Assembly (NCBI GenBank): GCA_001940755.1
Contig: MEHH01000001.1
Coordinates: 1 to 40,319, forward strand
Reading direction: 5' to 3'
From: Candidatus Heimdallarchaeota archaeon AB_125
GTDB taxonomy: Archaea; Asgardarchaeota; Heimdallarchaeia; Heimdallarchaeales; Heimdallarchaeaceae
DNA length: 40,319 nucleotides
Both the position numbers and the translations under genes were made by a program. Position 1 is the stretch's first letter. Every line of letters begins with the position of its first letter. Below the pieces are notes generated by a model. It made no database searches. It saw only the letters and a program-made list of their open reading frames with translations, and had not been told where the DNA came from. Shown piece by piece: positions 33,454 through 40,319 of this stretch.

Positions 33454-35640
33454 TTATGTATAACCGACTTTTGGACTGGTGACTTGACTTGGCCTCTTAA
33501 ACTTTTCATCAATTTTGTCATAATATTTTATAACATCTGGAGTAACTGTTGGATGTACTTTATCAAGGGCTGCATTGAAGTGTTCCATTCTAACAGCTTC
33601 AATATCAAATGATTCTCTTAAAGCTAACATCCCTGCTTCTCTGCATAAAGCTTCAATATCACTACCAACAAAACCTTCTGTAGAGGATGCTAATTCCTTA
33701 AGTGAAACTGCTGAATCTAGTGGCATGTCTTTTGTATAAATCTTGAATATGTCTAACCTTCCTTTCTGATTTGGAGGGTTTACATAAATTAACCTATCAA
33801 AACGTCCAGGACGAACTAAAGCAGGATCCACAATATCTGGTCTATTTGTTGCTGCTATAACTACAATATCTTTCAGTTCCACTAATCCATCCAATTCTGT
33901 TAAAAGCTGACTAATGACACGTTCTGTTACGTTGCTATCAGAGGACATTCCACGTATTGGAGCGAGTGAGTCAATCTCATCGAAAAAGACGATTGAAGGT
34001 GCTGCTAGTCTAGCTTTTCTAAACACTTCTCTTATTGCTTTCTCACTTTCTCCTACCCATTTTGATAGTATTTCTGGTCCTTTAACTGAAATGAAATTTG
34101 CTTCTGATTCTGTTGCTACTGCTTTTGCTAGAAGAGTCTTACCACAACCAGGAGGTCCGTAAAGCAATATTCCTCTAGGAGGTTTGATTCCAACTTTCTT
34201 GAAAGCTTCAGGCATTGTTAAAGGCCACTCAATAGCTTCTCTGATTTCTTCTATCACGCTCTTTAATCCACCTACTTCATCCCAAGGTATGTTCGGTGAT
34301 TCAATGAAAACTTCTCTTACAGCTGTTGGAGTAATTTCTTTGAAAGCTAATATAAAATCTTCATGTGTCACTTCAAGTTGATCTAAGACATCCGCCGGTA
34401 TACTTTCTTCCTCAAGATTAACTGAGGGTAAAACTCTTCTTAGAGTCTTCATAGCAGCTTCTCTACTTAAAGCTTGCAAATCGGCCCCTACATACCCATG
34501 AGTCACATCAGAAAGAGCTTTGAGTTCAACATCCTGTGCCAATGGCATACCTCTTGTATGGATGAGTAAAATCTCTTCTCTACTATCTCTATCAGGAACA
34601 TGAATTTCTATTTCTCTGTCAAATCTTCCAGGTCGTCTTAATGCTGGATCAACTGCGTTTGGTCTATTGGTTGCTCCTATAACAATAACTTGTCCTCTAG
34701 AAATAAGCCCATCCATTAACGCTAACAATTGAGCAACAACTCTTCGTTCAACTTCACCTGTAACATCTTCTCGTTTTGGAGCTATTGCATCTAATTCGTC
34801 AATGAATACTATACTTGGTGAGTTATCTTCTGCGTCTTTGAAAATATTTCTCAGTCGCTGTTCTGATTCACCATAGAATTTGGACATAATCTCTGGACCA
34901 TTTATAACAATAAAATGAGCTTCTGATTCGTTAGCTACTGCTCTTGCAATCAAAGTTTTTCCACAACCAGGAGGTCCGTGCAGCAGAACACCTTTAGGAG
35001 GATCAATTCCTAGTTTTTCAAATAGTTGAGGAAACTTAAGTGGTAGTTCTACCATCTCACGTATTTTTTGAATTTCTTGATGAAGCCCCCCTATGTCTTC
35101 ATAAGAAATACTTGGTGCAGATTTTGCTCCTTCAACTAATGGCTTTTCTGCTACTTTTAATTGAGTGCCTTCTGTTACAACAACAATTCCAGAGGGAACT
35201 GTGCTAACCACATTGAAGGGTATAGCTCTACCAAGAATTGGAATTAATACTGTATCTTTTCTTGATAATGGTTGACCTAACAATTTTCTTTTAACAAAAT
35301 TTTCGAAGCTGAAATCAATATTGACAGACATTTGTTCAGGAGCAAGAGTTACTTGTCTAGCAACACTAACTTTTGCTTTTTTAACAACAACTTTGTCACC
35401 AAGAGAAACTCCTGCATTTCTGCGAATGACACCATCGCATCTAATTATCTCCTTTTTAAGATCCTCTGGATATGAAGGCCATGCTACAGCAGTTGTTGAA
35501 CGTTTTCCAACAATTTCTACTATATCTCCAGTAGAAACACCAATTTTAGACATAGCCATACTATCTAATCTGACCTTCCCTCGTCCTACATCTCTTTGTT
35601 TAGCTTCAGCCACCCTAAGGGTAATTTCTTTTTCAGCCAT
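33454..35640 (-). CDS. cdc48: Cdc48/VAT AAA+ ATPase
   Basis: This 728-residue double-ring AAA+ unfoldase extracts and unfolds proteins, often for the proteasome. The N-terminal domain (about 1-165) has the double-psi barrel and the second beta domain of the Cdc48 family. D1 has Walker A GPPGCGKT (222-229) and Walker B FIDELD (Asp281-Glu282). D2 has Walker A at 495-502 and Walker B FFDEID (Asp554-Glu555). Arg-finger regions (RRPGRFDREI and VRPGRFDRLI) are intact. The C-terminus ends SPKVGYT and lacks a clear HbYX proteasome-docking motif. The ATG has GAGGAATT upstream and a good TATA box. It is likely monocistronic. Confidence 0.95.
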   Translation of the reverse strand: MAEKEITLRVAEAKQRDVGRGKVRLDSMAMSKIGVSTGDIVEIVGKRSTTAVAWPSYPEDLKKEIIRCDGVIRRNAGVSLGDKVVVKKAKVSVARQVTLAPEQMSVNIDFSFENFVKRKLLGQPLSRKDTVLIPILGRAIPFNVVSTVPSGIVVVTEGTQLKVAEKPLVEGAKSAPSISYEDIGGLHQEIQKIREMVELPLKFPQLFEKLGIDPPKGVLLHGPPGCGKTLIARAVANESEAHFIVINGPEIMSKFYGESEQRLRNIFKDAEDNSPSIVFIDELDAIAPKREDVTGEVERRVVAQLLALMDGLISRGQVIVIGATNRPNAVDPALRRPGRFDREIEIHVPDRDSREEILLIHTRGMPLAQDVELKALSDVTHGYVGADLQALSREAAMKTLRRVLPSVNLEEESIPADVLDQLEVTHEDFILAFKEITPTAVREVFIESPNIPWDEVGGLKSVIEEIREAIEWPLTMPEAFKKVGIKPPRGILLYGPPGCGKTLLAKAVATESEANFISVKGPEILSKWVGESEKAIREVFRKARLAAPSIVFFDEIDSLAPIRGMSSDSNVTERVISQLLTELDGLVELKDIVVIAATNRPDIVDPALVRPGRFDRLIYVNPPNQKGRLDIFKIYTKDMPLDSAVSLKELASSTEGFVGSDIEALCREAGMLALRESFDIEAVRMEHFNAALDKVHPTVTPDVIKYYDKIDEKFKRPSQVTSPKVGYT

Positions 35641-35694
35641 AATAATTCCTCAGACTGTGGTTCTTAATTCTTATCTATTTTTTTGATTGAGTTG

Positions 35695-35706
35695 TAACTA
35701 TATAAC
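35695..35706 (-). promoter_or_regulatory. TATA box of cdc48
   Basis: On the minus strand this reads GTTATATAGTTA. A start about 25 bases downstream would give a leader of about 35 bases containing the GAGGAATT ribosome site. Confidence 0.5.
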
Positions 35707-35826
35707 GGTTTGTTTTCTTCCTAAGTTAACAATAAATTATTGATAATTTAGTATATATAGCTATAGAACATTTGCTGAAATAAAATGGAATAAAGTAAAA
35801 AGAGAAAAATGGAGTTTTTGGTTCAG

Positions 35827-36750
35827 TTAAATTCTGACTGTTAGTTTTAATGCACCTTCTTTACATGCATCAACACATTCACCACAATTTATACACATCT
35901 TATCCGTTACATCCTTATCATACGTAAGTATCGGCACTTGTACAGGACATGCTTTTTCACAACTATCACAACCACTTGTACATCTGTTCTTGTTAACTCT
36001 GAGTCCAAATATACTAAATCGACTGAAAAATCCTAGAAGCACTCCAGTTGGACATATCCATCTGCAATATGCTCTTGGATACAATGTGATTAAGACTATA
36101 ACGATAATGAAGATAATTATTCTTAAGAAGAAGAGGAATTTCCATTGTCCTATTTCAGCTCCAAAGGAAGCATTTTGCATACCCCAGTAAAGATAATAGT
36201 ACAGCGTGGCGAAAAGTGTAGAAGCAGGATCTATAGTGCTATAAGGCATGTCTTTACCTGCACCGAATGTTGTTTTTGTGCCACTATTATTAAAAGTGAT
36301 ACCAATGATGAATGACATTATTAAGATAAAAACAAGTATAGCAGTTCCAATTCTGCTTAGACTTTTGTTGGTTGGACGAGATACTCTCTTTTTCTTTATC
36401 GGAATTAGTCTAAATAAATCTTGAAAGAGTCCAAATGGACATACCCACCCACAGGTGGTTTTTCCCAATATTGATCCAAATAGCATAAATACTGAGAGAG
36501 CTAGATAGGGGAATACCCATGCAGTTAGAAGATATTGCAAAGCTTCAAATGCATTCCATACTGTTGAGAATGGTCCTCCAGTTGGAAAAGCAATTGGTAA
36601 GAGCATTTGTGTTCTTGCTAATCCGAAGATTAAACCATTAAGAAGCCCAAACATTATAAATTGAACAATAAATCTTATGATTCTAATTCTATGATTTTGG
36701 AAAGGTCTGAGAATTGTTGAGAATATTGGTTTTAATTGTTTTGTAGCCAT
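35827..36750 (-). CDS. NapH-like membrane ferredoxin protein
   Basis: This 307-residue protein has about five transmembrane helices and three kinds of iron-sulfur or cysteine motif. Two membrane-edge CxxxCP motifs (Cys100/104 in CGWVCP, Cys229/233 in CRWICP) are typical of the NapH/NosR/CcoG group. Two ferredoxin clusters follow at the C-terminus (Cys257/261/264/268 and Cys286/289/292/296). Family members move electrons between the quinone or flavin pool and periplasmic or cytoplasmic acceptors. No reductase subunit such as NapA or NapG is nearby. ATG 36750 has AGGTGA 7 bases upstream. It follows a small membrane protein gene by 14 bases, probably one operon. Confidence 0.85.
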   Translation of the reverse strand: MATKQLKPIFSTILRPFQNHRIRIIRFIVQFIMFGLLNGLIFGLARTQMLLPIAFPTGGPFSTVWNAFEALQYLLTAWVFPYLALSVFMLFGSILGKTTCGWVCPFGLFQDLFRLIPIKKKRVSRPTNKSLSRIGTAILVFILIMSFIIGITFNNSGTKTTFGAGKDMPYSTIDPASTLFATLYYYLYWGMQNASFGAEIGQWKFLFFLRIIIFIIVIVLITLYPRAYCRWICPTGVLLGFFSRFSIFGLRVNKNRCTSGCDSCEKACPVQVPILTYDKDVTDKMCINCGECVDACKEGALKLTVRI

Positions 36751-36764
36751 TTCTAATCACCTGT

Positions 36765-36965
36765 TTAGCCTGTTATTGGATTTGGAAAACCAGTTACATA
36801 TGTACTCAAGAAATCCTTCATTACAAAATCAGTAAATGAGCTGATTTGATCGTACCATAGAACTTGACTTTGGACAATAGCGATAATTAGAAAGATAATT
36901 CCTATTGCCAAAAAGAATATCAGGTATATCCTATTTCTCGCATTCATGATGACTGAAGACGTCAA
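36765..36965 (-). CDS. Small one-helix membrane protein upstream of the NapH-like gene
   Basis: This 66-residue protein has one hydrophobic helix (about 12-35, IYLIFFLAIGIIFLIIAIVQS) and a polar outside segment (QVLWYDQISSFTDFVMKDF). The start is TTG 36965 with AGGTG 6 bases upstream; ATG 36947 is an alternative. Tight spacing to the NapH-like gene suggests a small accessory subunit. No family is recognised. Confidence 0.65.
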   Translation of the reverse strand: MTSSVIMNARNRIYLIFFLAIGIIFLIIAIVQSQVLWYDQISSFTDFVMKDFLSTYVTGFPNPITG

Positions 36966-37007
36966 AAGTTACACCTATTAAAAATTTTGCTTTACGTGGA
37001 GTCTTTG

Positions 37008-37020
37008 TTTATGTGTATAG
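37008..37020 (+). promoter_or_regulatory. TATA-like box of the winged-helix-like gene
   Basis: The sequence TTTATGTGTATAG is centred 25 bases before ATG 37039, which fits a leaderless message. The reverse strand of the same box could serve the divergent small membrane protein gene. Confidence 0.4.
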
Positions 37021-37038
37021 AAAACTACTATTTCTTTA

Positions 37039-37374
37039 ATGGGACTTTTAGAGAACAGATTTTTTCTCAAACACAAGGCATTTAAACAATTAAATAAAAT
37101 GTACTTCATGACCCAAAACGGTATGTGGAAAGTTACACCCCTTAAATCATGTATTTTAGCTTTACTAGATAAAAGAGGAGGAGTAATTCTAGAAAGTGAT
37201 TTAGAAAATCCACTGAAAGATATGTATGGAGATTTTTCTGATTCTGAACTTAATAAAGCTCTAATGACACTTGAGAATCAAGGCTTAATCCATGTTAGTT
37301 GGATATCAAAAACTAAACGCCGAATTCAAAAAATGACCAAAGACATGAATTTTTTAGCAGTTGGAGAGGATTAA
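37039..37374 (+). CDS. Small winged-helix-like protein
   Basis: This 111-residue basic protein has a likely winged-helix arrangement: helix SCILALLDKRGGV, helix SELNKALMTLENQGLI, then a strand pair HVSWISKTKRRIQKM. The region before it is basic and helical. It may be a DNA-binding regulator or a chromatin- or RNA-associated protein; no specific family is recognised. A TATA-like box 25 bases upstream and the absence of a Shine-Dalgarno indicate a leaderless gene. It is flanked by genes on the other strand, with a 33-base convergent spacer after it. Confidence 0.7.
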   Translation: MGLLENRFFLKHKAFKQLNKMYFMTQNGMWKVTPLKSCILALLDKRGGVILESDLENPLKDMYGDFSDSELNKALMTLENQGLIHVSWISKTKRRIQKMTKDMNFLAVGED

Positions 37375-37407
37375 TTAGCAAGAAATTTGCTAACAAAACC
37401 ATCTTGA

Positions 37408-38673
37408 TTAGCTTGAATGGTTTGTAAAAATTACTAAATATCTATTAATGACATTATGTTTTCTGCCTATTTGCACTGGTACTGATACATGGAAAAATTC
37501 GCTTCTTTCTTGAATAAGTAAAGAGCACTGATTAGCTATTCTTTCTATGTTAGGATTCACTTCAAGTCCATCTGGATATCGATACACAGGTATTATAAAT
37601 ACAATTTTCCTATTATTTTTCAGAAAACTGGATCCCTCTTGTAAAACTTTAATGTAAAGCTTCTCAAGAGATTTCATAGTTTCTCTTGCTTCTTCTTTTG
37701 AAGGAAGATCTTTCAAAAACGGGCCAAGATGTGGTTCTGTAACAATTGCATCAAGGTTTTTGTCTGTTAGTGTTTTTCCTAAATCTCTTGAATCTTGACT
37801 ATAAACAACCCACTTGTCCTTCATTTTAGCTTTTGCAGGATATTTTAAACTAAAAGCATTAAGATTTTCTTTAGTAGCTCTAAAGCATTTAGGGTCTTTA
37901 TCCACACCAATAGTTCGTATTTTTTGTTTAAGTGCTTCAATCAGAATAGTACCAGTTCCACAAAAAGGATCTAATATTAATCCTTCATCAGATACTTCAG
38001 AAAGAAACACAAGTGTTCTAGAAAGTTTAATTGATGTTCCATGAGTGAAAAGTCTTGTTTGTCTCCCCTCATCTTGTTTGATGTCTAGTAATGGATTAGT
38101 AACCCAGTTAGTAATACCAAAAATAAGTTTAGATTTAACAACAAAACAAATAATCTCAAATCCTCTTCTATGAAGATTCTCTTTGTAAAACTGATATGGT
38201 GTTAATTGAGAGTATGTTTTCTTTATTCCTAGAATTTTTGTAAGTAACTTCATGTCTTTTGAGTAGTTAGTAATTGTTGTTCTTATGAATTCAACAATGT
38301 TATTTCTTAACTCTAGACTTTTTGTTTGAACATCTAAAGCAACTTTTAGTTGTTTATTTTTATCGGATGAATGTTTGTTTATATTCATAACTAAATGATC
38401 TTTAATTTTGAGTTTCCATTCATCTTCCTTCTCAATATTTACTGAAGAATTGATATAACCAGCCTTTACTATACTGCCAGTTTTATCAAGTTGTTTAAAG
38501 AATTTGGTAAAACTATTCCTGTTTAACTTTAATAAAATATAATCCATCCATTCAGTAAAAGCAATATTTTCCACACCAATTTTCTTTAATAAAACAGATA
38601 ACTCTAATTTTGATAGCTCTTTGTTTGAACCAAGTTTTACAAAAATAGAGTAGTTGGAAGACATTTTAATCAT
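37408..38673 (-). CDS. Trm11/TrmG10-related RNA methyltransferase
   Basis: This 421-residue protein has an N-terminal region that may be a THUMP-like RNA-binding domain and a Rossmann methyltransferase domain. The SAM motif LDPFCGTGTILIEA (234-247) and the GVDKD that follows are those of the Trm11/Trm-G10 group, which methylates N2 of guanosine 10 in tRNA. The motif IV loop that usually reads DPPYG is TEPHLGP (312-318), so the target or mechanism may differ. The start shares a base with the FEN1 stop (TAATG), giving coupled translation. Confidence 0.78.
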   Translation of the reverse strand: MIKMSSNYSIFVKLGSNKELSKLELSVLLKKIGVENIAFTEWMDYILLKLNRNSFTKFFKQLDKTGSIVKAGYINSSVNIEKEDEWKLKIKDHLVMNINKHSSDKNKQLKVALDVQTKSLELRNNIVEFIRTTITNYSKDMKLLTKILGIKKTYSQLTPYQFYKENLHRRGFEIICFVVKSKLIFGITNWVTNPLLDIKQDEGRQTRLFTHGTSIKLSRTLVFLSEVSDEGLILDPFCGTGTILIEALKQKIRTIGVDKDPKCFRATKENLNAFSLKYPAKAKMKDKWVVYSQDSRDLGKTLTDKNLDAIVTEPHLGPFLKDLPSKEEARETMKSLEKLYIKVLQEGSSFLKNNRKIVFIIPVYRYPDGLEVNPNIERIANQCSLLIQERSEFFHVSVPVQIGRKHNVINRYLVIFTNHSS

Positions 38674-39710
38674 TATCCGAAAAATGCATCAAGATTTTTC
38701 TGTTTCAAAGCAGTTTCTTGTCCCTTTTTTGCTCTTTGTAGAGTACTAATTACTCTTTCTTTTGCAAATCCTCTCTCTTCACATAGAAATTCAACTGCTC
38801 CTTCAACATCTATTGATTTGAATTTCAGATTAACATCTTCAACAATTGGAGGATTTAGGAATATTTCTCGTATTGCTTCATAATCTGCATTAAGTTCAAT
38901 TTTGGTTTCCTTTTCCAGAACAGTTTCTAAATTTCCATGTAATTTGATGTATTTGTAAGCTGTTTTGGGACCAACTCCTTTAACGCCATCAGGATTGAAA
39001 TCTGTACCAATCAGAATAGACAGATCAACCAATTGTTCTCTAGTAATTTCTAGAGCTTGAAGTAAATCTCTTGTATTAAAAAGCTCAACATTGATGGTCG
39101 TAAACCTATTAGATCGAGGAAGTTTTCTTCTCCCTGAAAGAGTTAGATTTCTTACTAGTAATGGAGACCCAAAAAGTAAACTATCATAATCTTGAGAAGC
39201 AACAGCGTAGACTTTGTTTGTTCTCACTAGATGTGCAGCTTGTGATTCCCCTTCTTGTGGTGCCTCAATAATTGGTATTCCCATCGATGATAAAAGCTTC
39301 TTACTATCTTCAACCATTGATTTTGTAAGCTTGCTCGTTCTTTGAGCAACTGTGCGAGCTCTTTCCATATCCCCTCTTTCTAAAGCATCTTCATACTCTT
39401 CTCTGGCTTTTTCTTTCACTTTAGCTCTTCGCTGAATTTCCTCTCTCTTCAGTTTTGATGGAGCTCCATCAAAAACATAAACTAGCTGAATTCCTTTCTC
39501 AATTAACCTTGCATTTCTATACAATAGTCCAGATAAATGACTAGTTACTGAACCTTCAGAATCGGTTAACAGTCCCCCATCATACCCTCGTATTGATGCT
39601 AGAAACTGGTAAATTATATTATATGCATCAACTGCTAATTTCTTCTGACGTAGTTGATCCAGTTCTATTGGAGTCCCTTGAAAAAGGTCGCTAATTTTTT
39701 TGACACCCAT
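38673..39710 (-). CDS. fen: Flap endonuclease 1
   Basis: FEN1 cuts 5' flaps during Okazaki fragment processing and repair. Metal ligands and motifs are present: Asp28 (VDAYN), Asp81 (FDGAPS), Glu153 and Glu155 (PQEGESQAAH), Asp174 and Asp176 (SQDYDS) and the IGTDFNPDGVKGVGPKTA helix-hairpin-helix region. The C-terminus carries a PCNA-interacting motif QKNLDAFF (337-344). At 345 residues it is the standard archaeal length. ATG 39710 has AGGTGA 6 bases upstream. The downstream methyltransferase overlaps its stop codon. Confidence 0.96.
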   Translation of the reverse strand: MGVKKISDLFQGTPIELDQLRQKKLAVDAYNIIYQFLASIRGYDGGLLTDSEGSVTSHLSGLLYRNARLIEKGIQLVYVFDGAPSKLKREEIQRRAKVKEKAREEYEDALERGDMERARTVAQRTSKLTKSMVEDSKKLLSSMGIPIIEAPQEGESQAAHLVRTNKVYAVASQDYDSLLFGSPLLVRNLTLSGRRKLPRSNRFTTINVELFNTRDLLQALEITREQLVDLSILIGTDFNPDGVKGVGPKTAYKYIKLHGNLETVLEKETKIELNADYEAIREIFLNPPIVEDVNLKFKSIDVEGAVEFLCEERGFAKERVISTLQRAKKGQETALKQKNLDAFFG

Positions 39711-39773
39711 GTGAGTTCACCTAGCAAGTTAATTTCTATAGTTCAGTTAAAAAACTTGCCTAAAAGAAGAAAA

Positions 39774-40319
39774 TCAACCATATTTTCCAGTTAAGGGTAC
39801 AAATGCAACCCCACCCATTTTTTTCTCAGCATATTCATCTTCAGATTCTCTTTTGATAAGTACAAGCTCTTGATAAAACATTCTTCCAAGAGGTAAAACA
39901 AGGATTCCACCAATTTTCAGTTGTTTTAACAAAGGTGGAGGTACTCTTTTACTAGCAGCTGCAACTGAGATAATATCATAAGGAGCTTCTTCAGGATATC
40001 CTAATCCTCCATCTGATTGAAGAACTGTTACACTTTCAGAATAACCTGTTTTATCAATGTTTGTTTTTGCAAACTCAGCAAGTTCAGGAATTATCTCGCT
40101 AGCATATACGTGTCCTGGATTGGAAGAAGCTTCAGGTGCAACCATTTCTGCAAACATAGCAGCATTATACCCGCTTCCCGCCCCTACTTCGAGAACTTTG
40201 TCACCAATTTTTGGGTTTGTACATTTAGGAGAAATATATATCATTACCATATGAATTGCACTTAGGGTTTGTCCAGAAAGAATTGGAAGAGGAGTATCCA
40301 CATAAGCTCGATCTCTATG
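39774..40319 (-). CDS. pcm: Protein-L-isoaspartate O-methyltransferase, C-terminal part
   Basis: The gene runs off the right edge; the visible 181 codons begin inside the protein (HRDRAYVDTPLPI). The apparent start at 40301 is an internal GTG valine of the AYVDTPLPI motif. The SAM motif VLEVGAGSGYNAA and the SGQTLSAIHMV, SVAAASKRVPPPLL and GGILVLPLG segments are diagnostic. The enzyme repairs isoaspartyl damage in proteins. It ends 63 bases before the fen start on the same strand. Confidence 0.93.
   Translation of the reverse strand, partial: HRDRAYVDTPLPILSGQTLSAIHMVMIYISPKCTNPKIGDKVLEVGAGSGYNAAMFAEMVAPEASSNPGHVYASEIIPELAEFAKTNIDKTGYSESVTVLQSDGGLGYPEEAPYDIISVAAASKRVPPPLLKQLKIGGILVLPLGRMFYQELVLIKRESEDEYAEKKMGGVAFVPLTGKYG

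Noticed and set aside
1..40319. tRNA genes, CRISPR arrays, insertion sequences
   Set aside because: No T-arm-like consensus in spacers, no spaced direct repeats and no transposase or terminal inverted repeats were seen by eye.

Overview
The window is about 40 kb of AT-rich archaeal DNA with 29 protein-coding genes or gene parts. I see no rRNA, tRNA, CRISPR array or insertion sequence. Archaeal markers are EF-2, a two-AAA-domain Cdc48, FEN1 with a PCNA-binding tail, deazaflavin (F420) genes, TATA-like promoters and T-rich terminators. A Ras/Rab-type small GTPase followed by a longin-like protein, together with an EF-2 whose diphthamide loop has diverged, points to an Asgard archaeon (Promethearchaeota). 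That placement is inferred from gene content and was not tested by phylogeny.

Layout. (1) 1-3048, minus strand: overlapping operon of an amidohydrolase, the archaeal riboflavin-pathway reductase, CofG and one truncated gene. The reductase makes the precursor of the CofG/CofH substrate. (2) 3163-5403, plus strand: EF-2. (3) 5508-18278, minus strand: membrane module A. In transcription order it holds a TgpA-like protein with a degenerate transglutaminase site, a 1,216-residue surface protein ending in a DUF4129-like domain, a stand-alone DUF4129-like protein, a DUF4350-like protein interrupted by an in-frame TGA, a MoxR ATPase, a DUF58/vWA protein and a polytopic membrane protein. (4) 18279-18731: a long divergent spacer, with a hairpin in front of thyX. 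(5) 18732-19430, plus strand: thyX. (6) 19488-27401, minus strand: membrane module B. It repeats the core order DUF4129, DUF4350, MoxR, DUF58, polytopic membrane protein, and is led by a PrsW-like protease with zinc ribbons and a membrane protein with a four-cysteine tail.

(7) 27593-33336, minus strand: a small membrane protein, a TPR-like protein, CofE, an FrhB-family iron-sulfur protein, a CBS protein with a C-terminal domain resembling ribosome-hibernation factors, a small GTPase and its longin-like partner. (8) 33454-40319: Cdc48, a NapH-like ferredoxin membrane protein with a small membrane partner, a small winged-helix-like protein (plus strand), a Trm11-related methyltransferase, FEN1 and a truncated protein-L-isoaspartate methyltransferase.

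The most unusual content is the pair of syntenic MoxR/DUF58/DUF4129/DUF4350 modules on either side of thyX. They appear to be diverged duplicates of one envelope-associated AAA+/vWA machine. One copy carries a transglutaminase-like protein lacking all three catalytic residues, and the other carries a vWA protein with a broken metal-binding motif. Translation signals are consistent across the operons: a GGTGA-type Shine-Dalgarno often overlaps the preceding stop codon, and TTG starts are frequent.
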